A stretch of 64,000 bases of DNA from Larix kaempferi (Eukaryota > Streptophyta > Pinopsida > Pinales > Pinaceae): contig BSBM01000386.1 of NCBI GenBank assembly GCA_027924585.1, positions 2,614,001 through 2,678,000 of the forward strand, written 5' to 3'. Shown piece after piece: positions 1 through 11,744 of the stretch. How positions within the stretch are numbered: the stretch's first letter is position 1; the number at the start of each line of letters is the position of its first letter. The notes under the pieces are model-generated. The model saw only the letters and a program-made list of their open reading frames with translations, did not search any database and was not told where the DNA came from. The position numbers were made by a program, and so were the translations under genes.

Positions 1-224
1 TAGGTCTTCAATCGGCTACCATTTACCAACTTTGGGAGCATTGCTCCGTCTAACTGCTACAGCTGGACTGCTCTGCCTGAAGTTATGCTATTGATGTGAT
101 ATGGACCAAGCCAATGCATCTGCAATTTCCCTAGGTGCTTCACAAACTTGATGTCATACAACAACATCAAATCACCCTACTAGAACTGTTTGTTCTTGAT
201 ATGGCGATCATGCCAAGCCTTTTG

Positions 225-1163
225 TCAATCCTTCTCAATGCTCTGGTGGAAACCTATGATAAAGTGGTCTTCCTCAAGTTGCACTAGTTGCGCCAGACAT
301 TCTCCTAATGCCACCTCATCATCCATACCTGTCGCTACCACGATGCGTAGACTCGGCACGATGGAATCCATAGGCATAATCGCTTCTTTCCCATACACTA
401 GTTTGAATGGTGTCTGTCCCGTCAACCTTTTACAAGTGGTAAGATATGCCCACAAAAATGCTGGAATATTCAAATCCTAGTCGTCGTGATTCGGATTGCA
501 AACCTTTGTCAGCGCGTGCTCCAAGACCTTATTGAAAGCTTCTACTATCCCATTTTCCTGTGGATGATATGGCGTGTTCTTCTTATGTTGTATCTACAGT
601 TCCTCTGTCAATGCGCTGACGGTGCGATTGATAAAATGGCTGCCCTGATCACTCATCAATACCTTTGGGCATCCAAACCGAGTGACGATGTTGTTGAACA
701 AGAAAGGCACTGTTGTTGCAGTGGACCAATCTACAACTCGTGTAGCCTCCTCCCATCTTGTCAAATAATATGTCATCGTGATGATGTATCTTGCACCAGT
801 ATGCCTCCTAGGTGGGTTGATAGGGCCCACGTAATCCACTACCCATTTATCAAATGGCTACAGTGTCACTTAAGGTTTCATTGGCATCTCATCCCTCCTA
901 GAGGGTTTCCCAGTTTTCTGACAGACATCACAGGTCCATCCATAATCTGTCGCATCATTATGAAGCGTTGACCACCAAAGTCCTATGCGAAGTACCTTTC
1001 TAGCAGTCGTACGGCCTCCATAGTGCCCGCTAGCTACTCCTGCATGTGCTTCCGAAAATATATGCCCTTTCTCATGAGGCAGAACGTGGTGCCTCAATAT
1101 CTCGTCGGATCCCGATTTGTACAACTGTCCTACAAGCAGCTGTAAATCTGCAGCCTTGACCAC
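225..1163 (-). pseudogene. G1 integrase, broken
   Basis: Integrase remnant in three frames. The N-terminal zinc-binding part (870-1163) keeps the pair of histidines in EAHAGVASGHYGG and the cysteines in [17 protein letters not shown]. The catalytic core (594-839) keeps the first acidic motif in MDYVGPINPPRRHTGARYI and the second in LMSDQGSHFINRT. The downstream part (225-473) matches the helical region after the core, with [20 protein letters not shown]. Bases 1-220 still match the C-terminal tail of the intact relative. The enzyme would insert cDNA into the genome, but stops between segments mean no functional protein can be made. Confidence 0.88.
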
Positions 1164-1388
1164 TAGCTGCTTCTTCTGATTGGTGGTAATACCCTTTGAT
1201 GCGGCTCCTATTTCCAGAAACTGAATGATTTCTGCATAGTAGTCGTCAGCTACCTCAACCTTAAAGAGTTACGCATTGGGAAACTCGTCCTCAATGTTGG
1301 TTGGTTCCTCTCCTGTTTCAATCCGCGACAGATGATCTGGTCCCACGTTCAAGCGTCCTGGCTTCACAATAACCTCAAAATCGAACTC

Positions 1389-2746
1389 CTAAAAAAGAAG
1401 TAGCCAGCGACATATCTTCCCCCCCAACACAGGCTTATTGACCAGATATTTCAGTGCAGAGTGGTCTATGAACATCTTAAAGTGACCACCTAATAGGTAA
1501 TGCCCGAACTTCTGCAGTGCATATACCATCTCCAGACGTTCCCTCTCGGTGGTGGTATAGTTTCTCTCTGCGGATGACAACTTCCGACTTGCAAAAGCAA
1601 TGGGGTGATCTAGATCCCCTTCTCTTAGTTTTGCAAGCACTACTCCTAGCGCAATCGATGATGCATCAACATGGACATGGAATTCCTTGCTCCAGTACGG
1701 AAATACCAGTATTGGCTGAATCCATCTTAGCCTTCAGCGTTTCAAAACTAACTTGACATTCAGGGCTCCATTGAAATACCACATCTTTCTTCAATAACTT
1801 CTCCATAGGGTTCATGATCGCTGCATAACCCCGGATGAACTTGCGATAATACCCAGTGTGTCCCAACATTGCTCTCAATTACTTGACATTAGTTGGTGGT
1901 GTTAAGCTCAGAATGAGCACAATATTTGTTGGGTCGACCAACAATCCCTTCTTGCAAACAATGTGACCCAATAATATCCCAAATGGTGTGCATAATATGC
2001 ACTTATTCAAGTTTAGCGATATCTAATGCTATCAACAGCGCTCCAACATCAGTCGCAGATTTTCCAAATGATTGTTGATTAATCCATAGACTATCCAGTC
2101 ATCCATGTACACTTGCAAAACATTTGGATGAAATCTCTAAAGGAAGCAACAACGACCCGAAAGAATATCGCCGGTGCATTATTCAGTCCAAACGATATCA
2201 CCGTGTACTAAAAACAACTCCATTCTGTCACAAAGTTTGTCTTGTGATGGTCTTCCTTCACCATTTTGATCTAAAGATAGCCAGAGAACCAAACCCATCC
2301 GTGAAAGAATACATCTCTTGACCACCCATGCCTTCCAGGACCTCATCAATGAATGGGGTCGGAAATGGATCATGTAGACATGCGTCATTCAACTTCTGCA
2401 AGTCGACACAAATGCGCACTTCGCCAGTCTTCTTGTCCTGCACCACCATAGGACTAATCCAGTCAAATTCCTCAACCAGTTCAATAATGCTAGCATCCAA
2501 TATGCGGTCAAGTTCTAATTTGACCCTTTCCTTATGGCGCGGATTCAGTCGATGTCGTCGCTGCCGTATTCGTTTTGCATCTGGTTTCAACGGGATCTTC
2601 ACCTCCCCCAAATCCCCCAAGATTCCCTTCATCTCATAAAACTTCATAGGGAACAAGTCTTGGAATTCATGCAACAAGTCGGTAACTTTCCCCGTCATCC
2701 CAATAGTCCCCCACATTTGCAAACTTTGGACTTTCCTCTGTCCCAA
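1389..2746 (-). pseudogene. G1 reverse transcriptase and RNase H, broken
   Basis: Polymerase remnant. The RT fingers/palm lie at 2258-2746, with [20 protein letters not shown] and a degraded YSFTDGFG motif. The RT connection lies at 1666-1878 with the [14 protein letters not shown] motif. RNase H lies at 1389-1640 with ERLEMVYALQKFGHYLLGG and [18 protein letters not shown]. About 380 bases between the RT pieces, where the YxDD box belongs, are out of frame and frameshifted. The order is that expected for Ty3/gypsy pol. Not functional. Confidence 0.88.
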
Positions 2747-3560
2747 TGTTGACCTTTTGAAGCTTCAGCGGCTGACTGATCGAATCAGTTGGTGCATCAG
2801 GTGCTACAACATCGCGACTACCTTCGGATTCCAGAATATTGACGTTCCGTGGATCATCACCATCCTCTAGCCCACTAGTGATATTATAACATTCCATTAT
2901 TGACTGCATCTTGCAGTGTGTATGTGGATCCACGACATATGCTACTGGAACAACCTTCAGAACCACATCACGGATGAGATGCAAAGAATTATGGACATCC
3001 AGGTTGGCATCCGCGAAGCTGAATGTATGAGTAAAACAAACTGTCAATGCTAACCAAGTGCTAACTTCCCCTCGCAATTCGGCTGCATTATACCAAGATC
3101 GCGGCAGATCGTCCAGCGTATGGACAAAGGCATGGACCCACTCAGCCTTTGGTCATGATGCCCACAACATATGACATTCCATTAAATGATTGCTAGGGTC
3201 ATTCCGTCCATCATATTTCCTTGTGTGGTAAACTTCGGTGTCGCCAAAGAGAACCGTCATCAATCTCTCACACTGCAACCACCCATCAATCGACTTCTTA
3301 TGTGTTTCCCACCAACGTGCTGGAGCAACCTTCAATGCTTCCTCCAATGCTATCAATTACTGGTGTTCTGAGACCTTTTCCTCTAATGCCGTGAGAAAAT
3401 AAGACAAATCGAGCAGCCCTTCATATAATGGTAGTGCAACAGTTTCAGTTGCAATGCAACATAGTTGTTGTGTGATCAACCCACACTTGCGGAGTGACAC
3501 CTCATGCAAGCAATTTTGCCAATTTTCTAAAGCATCGTTAGAGTTGGAAGATGCAGAGTT
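2667..3560 (-). pseudogene. G1 capsid-like insert between protease and RT
   Basis: Degraded counterpart of the insert in the intact element. The segment 3153-3356 reads APARWWETHKKSIDGW, followed by a second module start RKYDGRNDPSNHLMECHMLW. That Y-x-G-x-x-DP-x-x-H pattern is typical of retrotransposon capsid domains. The segment 2667-3077 covers the end of the second module and the linker to RT, including NIGTEESPKFANVGDYWDD. Its presence here shows that the extra capsid-like region predates the divergence of G1 and G3. It is broken by frameshifts. Confidence 0.72.
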
Positions 3561-3569
3561 GAAGCTGTG

Positions 3570-4060
3570 CTACCCAAGTTCTTCGTTGGCATTCGGATGA
3601 ATATAATCTTCTAAGATATTGTATGCATTGTCCCATCCGCAGGGAACTTCATCCTTTACACGTTCAATGTACCTGCATCCTTCAGTCGGATCCAACGGAG
3701 CTATGACTTTGAGATCACGATTTTCAAAAGACATCATCCACTTCTTAAAGTTAATTACTGCTTCACTATCATTAGCCCATCCAATCCCCAATAGCGCGGG
3801 ATAGGAGCTTCCACCTTCAACAACCTCAATGACATCAAAATCTACATATGTATTCATTGCCTCAATGTCCACGACAAGGCGAGAACTCTCCCAATCGATG
3901 TCACCTTGGCCTGATTATCCAGTCACAGTTGTACAGGGGACCAGCTCAATGTTGGGCTCCCCATTTTCTGCCAGGCCTACCTGGTCAGGATGTTGACATC
4001 CGAGCCAAGTTCCAGCATAACCGAATCAACCTCGTAATCCCTGATCTCGACATTCATTCG
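3570..4060 (-). pseudogene. G1 aspartic protease, active site altered
   Basis: Retroviral-type aspartic protease that would process Gag-Pol. The C-terminal half (3570-3872) is readable, with the flap-side motif YPALLGIGWANDSEAVINF, in the same position as [17 protein letters not shown] in the intact copy. The active-site strand lies at about 3985-4030 and reads LELGSDVNIL where the relatives have [10 protein letters not shown]. The catalytic aspartate has therefore become glutamate. Stops separate the halves. Non-functional. Confidence 0.75.
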
Positions 4061-4069
4061 CATTTCTTT

Positions 4070-6172
4070 GCCCGTCTTCTTCCACTGCAGGGAGTTCACC
4101 ACAGATTCCTTCTGTCCCGGAGTTGGTCGTCACAATAGATTCTAGATGTTAGCCAGAGCATCGAGGTCTCGGGAAAGTAATAAACAACTTTCCAAGAAGT
4201 GTTGCAGTGTGCCATAGTCACGTGGCGGTCCTGCTTTTGACGTTGAATAAAAAATAGGAGGCATATCATAAATAACTGCCTTACCAGGATTTCTTCCCAT
4301 CACATGTAGTGCTTGAAAGAATGTATCACGCTCGGCATCGATATCAAACTATACTGTCTTCTTCCCAGCTAACCAGATCAGATGATGTGAACCATCTTCG
4401 CCTGTCTTCGCACCTCCTTGAGTAATAACTGCAACAGAAGCATCTTGTACCCTTGGCTCCGAAGAAATTGCCGCGATAGTTGCACCTTGAGTCTGGTTCA
4501 GTGGCGGATTCCCAAGTTGGTTCACATTTTGGTTGGAATTCTGATTCAGACGCTGGTTCTAGTTCTGTGGCGGCTGTTGGACTTGATTCTGTATGGGTTG
4601 GTGCACCTAATTCTGGTTCTGTAATTGCTGAGCATTTCCCACTTGCCATCGTGCAATCAACTGTGGACAATTTTCCACAGTGTGATTAGTAACAAAACAA
4701 AACATACACTGCGTCTGCAATTGTCGGCAATCCCGCTAGTAGTGTCCCCACACTCCCTAGTTGTAACACTGGATAGATCCTCAGCCTCCTCATCCTTGTC
4801 CTCCTCCGTGACCAAATCCTCCACCGCGATCGCCTCAAAATACTCCACGGAATCCACCTTGCTGCTCATACTGCGGTTGATTGAACTGTTGCTACATGGT
4901 ATTCGGTTGCAGTTTCACACACTGCCCGGGCTGCACATAATCCAGCTGCTGAACGTACCGTGGCTGCTGTGGAGCCATTTGCATCGGAGCATATTGTGGC
5001 ATAAACTATTGTGGTTGCTGCTGTGGTACAAACTACACCTGCAGTTGAGGTAGCGGCTGGGCTACTTATGGCTGCGGTTGCGGTTGTTGTATGGCATTTT
5101 GGTCATCCTTCACATAGAATGCATCGTACATTCGCTCATGAAGAAATCCATACACCTGATAGTCCTTGTCTTCATGTCCCACGGACTTGCAGAAGGTACA
5201 ATACAGATTCATCAGTTTTGTGACCATCTTCTACATGTATTGACACTCGTCATGGCGGTGCCCATATACTTAATAGATGCGACGCCACGGCATGCCGCTA
5301 CTGCTCAATGGATTCGGTGCTCCTAAAACTAGATAATTGTGGAAGTCTGGGAAATTATCCTTAGTATGCCCCTCTCCGCGACATTGTGTACACCATACTT
5401 CTTCATGTTGTTCCTTTACCCTTCTTAAGGTATTGCAGCTGTATTGTCAAGTTGGCCAACTGTGTCTGAATCTGCGACTGCGACATACCCGTGACGTTCT
5501 CACCAAACGGTGAAGCTTCCAACCGCATCACAATCTATAGAGCTTCACTTGGTGTTGTAATGTTCTGTGCATCAGCGATAGTCGAATGTGAGGGAGAAAT
5601 GCCGTGATGAACCATTATTTGTGCTGGACATTGCTCATGTCAAAGCTGACCCTTGCCATCAATGTTTTGAATCGCTGGTCAAAATCCCACACAAGTTCAT
5701 TGGGGTACTGCTTAATTTCTTTTATTTCTGTAATATACTGCGCATCTGATTTGGGATTTCTAAACTCTGCAATCAATCCAACTCGAAGTTCATCCAACGT
5801 CTTTTCTGGAGCGCCTACAGGAACCTGCACAAACTTCATGAAATAGTCTAATGCGCGACCCCGAAGGGTTGTCGCCAATTGTCCTTTCTTGGCATTATCA
5901 TCAATAATTTGCTTTACAGTCCATACTGCTTCACATAAGAACCAGTACTGCTCGGGATTATCTGTTCCATTTTCATGGAACAACGACAACTTTGCCTCTT
6001 CGCCCGCCATCCTGGGCTTCCTTCCTACAGTCACTGAGCTACTAGCAATTAAATTATGTTGACTTGATGAACACAATGGTGTTAGAATTGTATTTCTTAC
6101 TGGTTGAGAGATAGTGAGAATAGGTGTGGGTACGTTGCTGCTGGGGTTTGGTCCTGCCTCTATCCTAGGCAT
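4070..6172 (-). pseudogene. G1 gag with zinc-knuckle region, broken
   Basis: The Gag capsid part is readable at 5615-6172, with NPEQYWFLCEAVWTVKQI, LRGRALDYFMKF and [19 protein letters not shown], matching the N-terminal Gag of the intact element. Downstream, 5100-5440 contains degraded CCHC knuckles; one still reads LYCTFCKSVGHEDKD. The segment 4344-5060 is a low-complexity Q/G/R-rich linker with many stops, corresponding to the RGG-rich spacer. Gag would form the particle shell and bind the element RNA. Confidence 0.78.
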
Positions 6173-6494
6173 AGCCTAGTCGTCCTTGTTGGAACTATGA
6201 GGTCACTTCGTCCCGTGTGGTCTTCCTTCGCGGCCTTGCATTTCGATCACAATAGGACCTTCTCCTGTCCTCTACCTCTTTTCCTGCCAAAACCTTGCTC
6301 CTCCCCTTGTAAGACCACTCTCTTCCTCGACTTCCTTCATAGTCTTGTCATGACTCGCACCCATCTACGCCTTATCATTCCATGTATTTCCCCCCAGCCG
6401 TCGCAGTATCCACGGCCTCCTCCCACCAGGGTTCTTACTGGTCTAGGTGCATCTTCAGTATACCTTTTTCGCAAATGAGCATTTTAATGGACAA

Positions 6495-6794
6495 CTATAA
6501 CGACAATAGAAACCTGCCCCTTGGATCATTGAAGAATTCCCTTTCTTCCTTGCTGTAAGACTTTATTGTATAACCCACAAACTTAGTGATATAACCTTCT
6601 AGTATACTGTCGACCCAAACCTCAACAGCCCGTGACACTTTGTTGTTGACTTCTTGCAGCTCACCATCTTGGAAGTTCCTCTTCTGGAAGGTAAATTTTT
6701 CTAGCCACTCATACAGAATGATTGGGAACTTGCAGAAAAAATATTCGTGTGGACCATCGTGAATGTACTTCATCAACAACCAATTTGTCAACAA
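6495..6794 (-). pseudogene. G1 conserved upstream ORF (pre-gag), partial
   Basis: 99-codon open frame upstream of gag. It shares SRAVEVWVDSILEGYITKF and a later SYSKEEREFF-RGRFL block with the pre-gag ORFs of G2 (11230-11535) and G3 (34351-34836). The N-terminal part is shortened relative to G3. The function is unknown. Some Tat/Ogre-type plant elements have an ORF before gag, but I cannot show homology from sequence alone. Conservation across three diverged copies indicates that it was a real protein. Confidence 0.68.
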
Positions 6795-7091
6795 TCCAAG
6801 GTTCTTATTTTCTTTTTTCAGTGAACTCTTGTAGCTTTAGGTCAAACCAATCTTGGATCTCTGGTCTTTTCGGATGCCACAACATATCCTCCTTTCACTT
6901 CACACTACGGTCTCAGCAACTAAACCATTTGTTGACACAAACCCAGTCGATAGGGGTTCCACCCGCTGTCGACACCCAAGCCACTGCAACCTCCTTGAGC
7001 ACTGGCCCAGATAGGTTTAACCCTGTCCAACAACACATGCGGAGCAGATGAGGTCTCACTCGAGATGTTCAAGGGAGAGTTGACGAAACCA

Positions 7092-7690
7092 TGTTTCCGC
7101 CGAATGAAGGAGGATGTTGTGCATCAATTGATTAACTTATTGCAACATTCAAAAATAGATCTAATCATTCAACTTAAGCATAATTGCAACATTATTTAAC
7201 AGTTCTCATCATTGTCAGAATCATAAATATGCAACAGATATAATAGTAAAGCATTAATTGCAGCAAGGAAACATCGCATCATTCATATATTCATATTGCA
7301 GGAGGAATTTACCACAGAAAGAGGGAAACAACACAAGGATTTTTCTCAAAAACTCTGTCACATCATATTTATCTCCGCAAAAATCCAGATACAACAAGAT
7401 ACTCAATCAAGATCTCCAGCTGTTCTCTTCATAATCTCTCTCCCACTAATGATCAAAAGATATCTCAACACCTACAAACCTACATCTATTTATAGGCTTG
7501 TGCCTTTACATTTGTGGTCCACTTAGGAAACCACGTAACTAATTCTTAATAAAATTTACAAAAACTAACCCAAAATCCCACATAATGCGGTCAAACGACC
7601 CAAAAATCCCCATAGTGCGATCTAAATGACCCAAAATACATATGACGTGGTCCAAATGACCAAAAAATACAAAAATACTTGTCACCTTGC
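7092..7690 (-). repeat. Probable 5' LTR of G1
   Basis: On the plus strand the region starts TGTTTCCGCC, directly beside a minus-strand primer-site-like TGGTTTCGTC. The minus strand carries the TATA box CCTATAAATAGA near 7488-7499. The outer part (7560-7680) holds three imperfect copies of a unit containing GACCCAAAAT. There is no second LTR in the window to confirm the borders, and the right edge may lie anywhere from 7690 to 7790. Confidence 0.5.
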
Positions 7691-7693
7691 GTG

Positions 7694-8653
7694 CTACTTT
7701 CCGCCTTCCGCAGTATCTTTAACCTTGGGCAGTATCCGCGATGCTGACTCATCAAACCGCCTGCCAACACGCACTCCTTCGGACTCAGGTATGTGGATGT
7801 TGCGCGGATCCTCCTCATCACTCTCTTCTTGTTCTTCTTCATTTTCAGTGATATTATAACACTCAAGGGCGTGTTCTATCGTTTTTGCCCATTCTGGTTG
7901 TAGGTTCATAGGTACTTTTACATCCTCAATTATCTTTTCTTTGATTTCTTCTAATGCATCGTTTATACTTGGGAATTCTTCTCTGAATATTCGTTCTTTG
8001 ATAACTTGCAGAGCTTCATTTATGCTTGGAGATTCATCTTCGAAACTGAAGGTTTTCTGGAAGTTTGTAGTCAACATAGACCAATCTGTTGTCCCTCTAC
8101 AAAGCTCTGTGTCTTCATACCAATCCTCTGGAATATTCTCTAATGTGTGCACAAACAGATGAACCCACTCTTCCTGTGGTCTACTTATCCATGCTTATGA
8201 ACAAATTTCTATGTGATCCCTCGGATCCGTTTGTCCATTATACTTTTCAAATGTCAGTGCAACGTTCTCTGTGAATCTGATTTGCATCATGTGTCTGCAC
8301 TGATCCCATGTGGTCAAAGTTTGCTTATGTGCGGCCCACCATCTGACAAGTGTAGCGCGCAGTGCCATATCTAATGTTGGTATGCGATGTTCAACTGCAA
8401 CTGATACAGTATATTCTTGAATAAATGAATAAGCATTAGTTGAACCATCATAAGTGGGGATTGGACTTACCTCTGTTCCAATCCAGTGCAGTGATTTGGT
8501 GATCTGCGTGCATCTTCTTGCAGATACCTCATGCATACGACTTTGCCAATTTTCCAGTCCTGCATCAGAGTCTGATACGCAAGAACTATCACATCGCCAA
8601 CTAAGTGCTCCATCCATTGTAGGATTGATGTAGTCATCCTGATTCGCAGTCAT
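7694..8653 (-). pseudogene. G2 double capsid-like insert
   Basis: Two open segments, 8195-8653 and 7694-8152, match the region between protease and RT of the intact element. The first has ISWRCDSSC-like [21 protein letters not shown], then module 1 (IPTYDGS ... ATLVRWWAAHKQTL) and the start of module 2 (KYNGQTDPRDHIEIC). The second has the rest of module 2, with NIPEDWYEDTELCRGTTDW and TFSFEDESPSINEALQVIKE. A single stop near 8190 separates them. The last about 30 residues before 7694 no longer match the relatives. Confidence 0.75.
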
Positions 8654-8659
8654 CTTATA

Positions 8660-9360
8660 GATGCAATCAAGATTCTGTGCTCTGGATTCCTCGTGTATCG
8701 GATCAGTGTATCTTTCTCCTTACGAAGGGTCCAAGGGTGCGATGACCCAGATATCCTGCCCTTCGAAGATCATCTTTTTGGTCTTCAGATTTATGATTGC
8801 AAGGTTATCCATCGCCCAGTCTATCCCCAATAATGCTGGATATGGGTTACTATCGTCAGTCATCTCGATAACCTCAAAGTCCGCAGAACTTTTGACTCCA
8901 TCGATGTCTACAAGTACATTGTCTAATCTCCCAAAAGGTATGACTTTCTGCTAATTCGCTACTTCAACTGGATAGGTGACCATGCTAACCTTGGTCTCCC
9001 CATCTATTCCCATATTTTTTTACTCAAGACATTTACCTCTGATCCTAAATCAAGGATTATCTCATCCATCTCATAATCTCCAATATGCGCATTAAGCCTC
9101 ATTTCTCTGCCTGTTCTCTTGTGGCTCTTTATTTGATGAACTGCACTCTGGGAAGTATCCTTGGAACTGCGCGGTTCATATTGATTTAAAAACTTCTGTA
9201 ATTCCACTACAACATCTGCGCTCTTCAATAATTTCATGCAGCTCCGTAGGAACTGCGCAACAGAAGTGCCTGTTTCTGCTGCAGTACTGGTTTGATCATA
9301 CGCTATTAGCATATCTTGTATATGTGTTGTTTCACTTCGCAAATGGATTCTTGGTGACAT
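8660..9360 (-). pseudogene. G2 aspartic protease
   Basis: The N-terminal part (9004-9360) is open and keeps the active-site motif [16 protein letters not shown], preceded by [20 protein letters not shown]. The D-L-G-S form, rather than D-S/T-G-A, is usual for several non-chromodomain plant gypsy groups. The C-terminal part (8660-9000) is readable across stops, with the [18 protein letters not shown] and VIAPLDP blocks. The frame is lost at about 9000 by an indel. Confidence 0.76.
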
Positions 9361-11204
9361 AGGTGTTGGATCTTTGAATATATCCCTTGCTTCTTCAAAG
9401 GATTCTTTTTTCTTCTCCAGATTGAAAACAGGTGTTTTCCCAATATCTTTTATGATCCAGACCGCTTCAGCAGGGGTCTACTTAGTCTGAAAGTCTTCGG
9501 AAGTCGAATCTTCTGGTTGTTTATCCGTTCCTATGGCAACACCACTTTGCCTCACAACATTAATACTTGGATTTGCAGTCCTTTTCTCTGCTGTGATCGT
9601 TTGAATATTCAGGTTAGGTACTTCTTGCTTTCTCTTCTACATTTCTGCTACTAACACTAGGCATGCCTCAATAGCATGATCAAAAGATTTACAATAATTA
9701 CAGGTAGTACACGCATTGGTGAAATCTCTAGATAAGTAACCTAGTTGGCCACAGTTATAATAGATCATCTGGCCTCTTCCTCTTCCTTGTCCTGGGCAGT
9801 GTTTCTTCCTCTTTCGAGGAATCCTCCATGACCTTTGTATGCGCCTTGATCATACTGCATGTTATCATTGTTTTGTGGTGTTTCTTCTTGAACTCTGTAT
9901 ACTCCACCGTGTGTATGCTCTACGTTGTTCTTTCTTTCCAGCATGAGCTCATATGCTCAACATTTGGAATCATCATGTCCAACGGATTTACAGAATGTGC
10001 AATATAAATGCTTAGGTGTTCACACATACTTCTGAATTAAGTAATAATCTTCTGGCCGGTGTCCTCTAGTTCTACAGATCTCACACCATGGCCCTTGGTT
10101 CTGATTCAGTGTATTTTGTGCTCCAATGTCTAGGTAATCCTGAAACAAAGGACAACGTTCCTTTGGGTGTCCTTCTCCCTTACATCTGGTACACCAGATT
10201 TATTCTCTTTCTTCTTTTCCCTTCTTAATGTCCTACAACTGTAATGTCAAGGTGGCTAGCTGGTTCTGGATATGGACCATTCTAGTGCTAGTCTCTCCTA
10301 TAGGTGAAGCTTCTAATTTCATCGTGATCTCCAAGGCTTTTTCCTGTTAATCCACTTTCTACTGCATCAATGACAGTCTGATATGGGGAAACAACATGAC
10401 TATGAACCACTCTTGGTGTTGTTGCAGTGCTATTTCAAAACTGACCTGGTCTAACAATGTTTTAAACTTCTGGTCAAATTCCCAGACTATCTCATTAGGT
10501 TTTTGCTTAATCTCCTTTAATTCTGTTATACATTGGGATCCTGACTTTGGCTTCTTGAACTGTCTTATTAGTGCATCCTTAATATCCACTAAGGTTCGAT
10601 TCTGTCCTTGAGAATACTTCATGAACCAGTTCAAGGCTCTATCTCTGAATGTAATGATGAGTTGTGCTTGATTCACAACATCATCCTGAACGTGCTTGAC
10701 GCTCCACACGGCTTCACATAGAAACCAGTGTTTCTCAGGGTCTTCTATACCTGTTCCTTTAAATATCGACAACTTAATATTGTCAGTAATTCTCTTTCTT
10801 GGTGGTACTATATTATGCACAGTGGTCTGGGTGGTGTTAGGGATGTTATTGTGCGAAATGTTCTGAATTGAAATATTCTGAGTTGGAATGTTCTGAGTAC
10901 TCACTCCCGCGGTGTTATTGGTATTGACGCTCTGAGGAATGGGAATATTAACAACTGGAGGCTTCTAAACGGGGGAAATCTGTGAAATAGGAGCCACGAT
11001 ATTGTCAACTGGGGGGTTCTATGGAGTCAGAGGCTGATAGGTGGCTGATGGAGGTGTTGTGTGGCTACCAGTCTCAGGTTCTAACTCAGTATCTACATGG
11101 AGTCCGTGTTCACTAGGGTTCTTCTAAGTTTTACACTTATATCTCTTTCCACTGCTCAAATTGTGTGTATCTTCATCAGAATCACTATATGTGTTATCTA
11201 CCAT
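9361..11204 (-). pseudogene. G2 gag and zinc-knuckle region, broken
   Basis: The gag start is best placed at the ATG whose complement is 11202-11204. It begins MVDNTYSDSDEDTH and leads to SSGKRYK, like the intact Gag N terminus SGKRYRV. Stops follow near 11125. The capsid is open at 10359-10904, with DPEKHWFLCEAVWSVKHVQ, RDRALNWFMKYSQGQNRTL and EIVWEFDQKFKTLLDQVSF. The segment 9640-10260 holds degraded CCHC motifs (one near 9970 corresponds to the FCKSVGHD knuckle) and an RG-rich stretch. Confidence 0.76.
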
Positions 11205-11229
11205 TACATATTAAAAAATTCTAGGACTT

Positions 11230-11535
11230 TTACTGCATTCTTAAAATACCTTTCTTAGCTAAAAGCATTTTGATGTATAAACTCAGATTGTTGAGGTACT
11301 TACCTCTGAAACCTTTGAAAAAATCTGCTTCTATTGCGCTGTAGGAATTCAAGGTGTCCACATCGAACTCTGTCACGAAGCCTTCTAAAATACTGTCAAC
11401 CCAAAATTCGACTGCTCGTGAGAGTGGGATATTTACTTCTTTAAGCCTCTGAATAAGCTCTGGATTCCACTTAGTATGTGCTCCTTCTTGGAAGAAGTCC
11501 TTTTGCTTTGTGAATCTTGACAACCACGCATGCAA
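11230..11535 (-). pseudogene. G2 conserved upstream ORF (pre-gag)
   Basis: 101-codon open frame ending about 30 bases before the gag start. It keeps SRAVEFWVDSILEGFVTEF and AIEADFFKGFRGKYLNNLSL, nearly the same as the G3 protein. The N-terminal third of the G3 version continues upstream in another frame, to about 11700. The role is unknown. It has no membrane segment or recognisable catalytic motif. Confidence 0.7.
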
Positions 11536-11744
11536 CTCGTTTCCAAAGGTTTCCCAGAAAATTTCATGAATATCCTTCTAGAGGTATTGTTTTAACCACT
11601 CTACGTCAGATAGACGTGGATTCCTATTCTTTTTTTCTGGCAAAATATCTCTCTGTCTTGTCCACCCAGTTCCAGATTTATGTTTTCTTAGTATTCCAAG
11701 GTTCTGTACTCATCCCCGGTTCTTAGCATGGCAATGGAACCATT

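Larger units (their letters stand above)
1..7690 (-). mobile_element. Decayed Ty3/gypsy element G1, 3' end beyond window
   Basis: Minus-strand LTR retrotransposon read from right to left. In element order it has an LTR-like region (about 7690-7092), a conserved upstream ORF, gag, zinc knuckles, protease, capsid-like insert, reverse transcriptase, RNase H and integrase. The integrase C terminus lies against base 1, so the 3' LTR is outside the window. Every domain aligns with the intact element at 23171-36423, but frames are broken by many stops and indels. The absence of a chromodomain in the intact relative suggests a non-chromovirus (Athila/Tat-like) lineage. The right LTR border is uncertain (7690-7790). 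G1 may be nested inside G2. Confidence 0.88.

Noticed and set aside
486-971. 161-codon plus-strand frame
   Set aside because: Antisense to the G1 integrase, which is clearly recognisable on the minus strand.
6104-6478. 124-codon plus-strand frame
   Set aside because: Antisense to the G1 gag N terminus and leader; composition is low-complexity P/S/T without motif.
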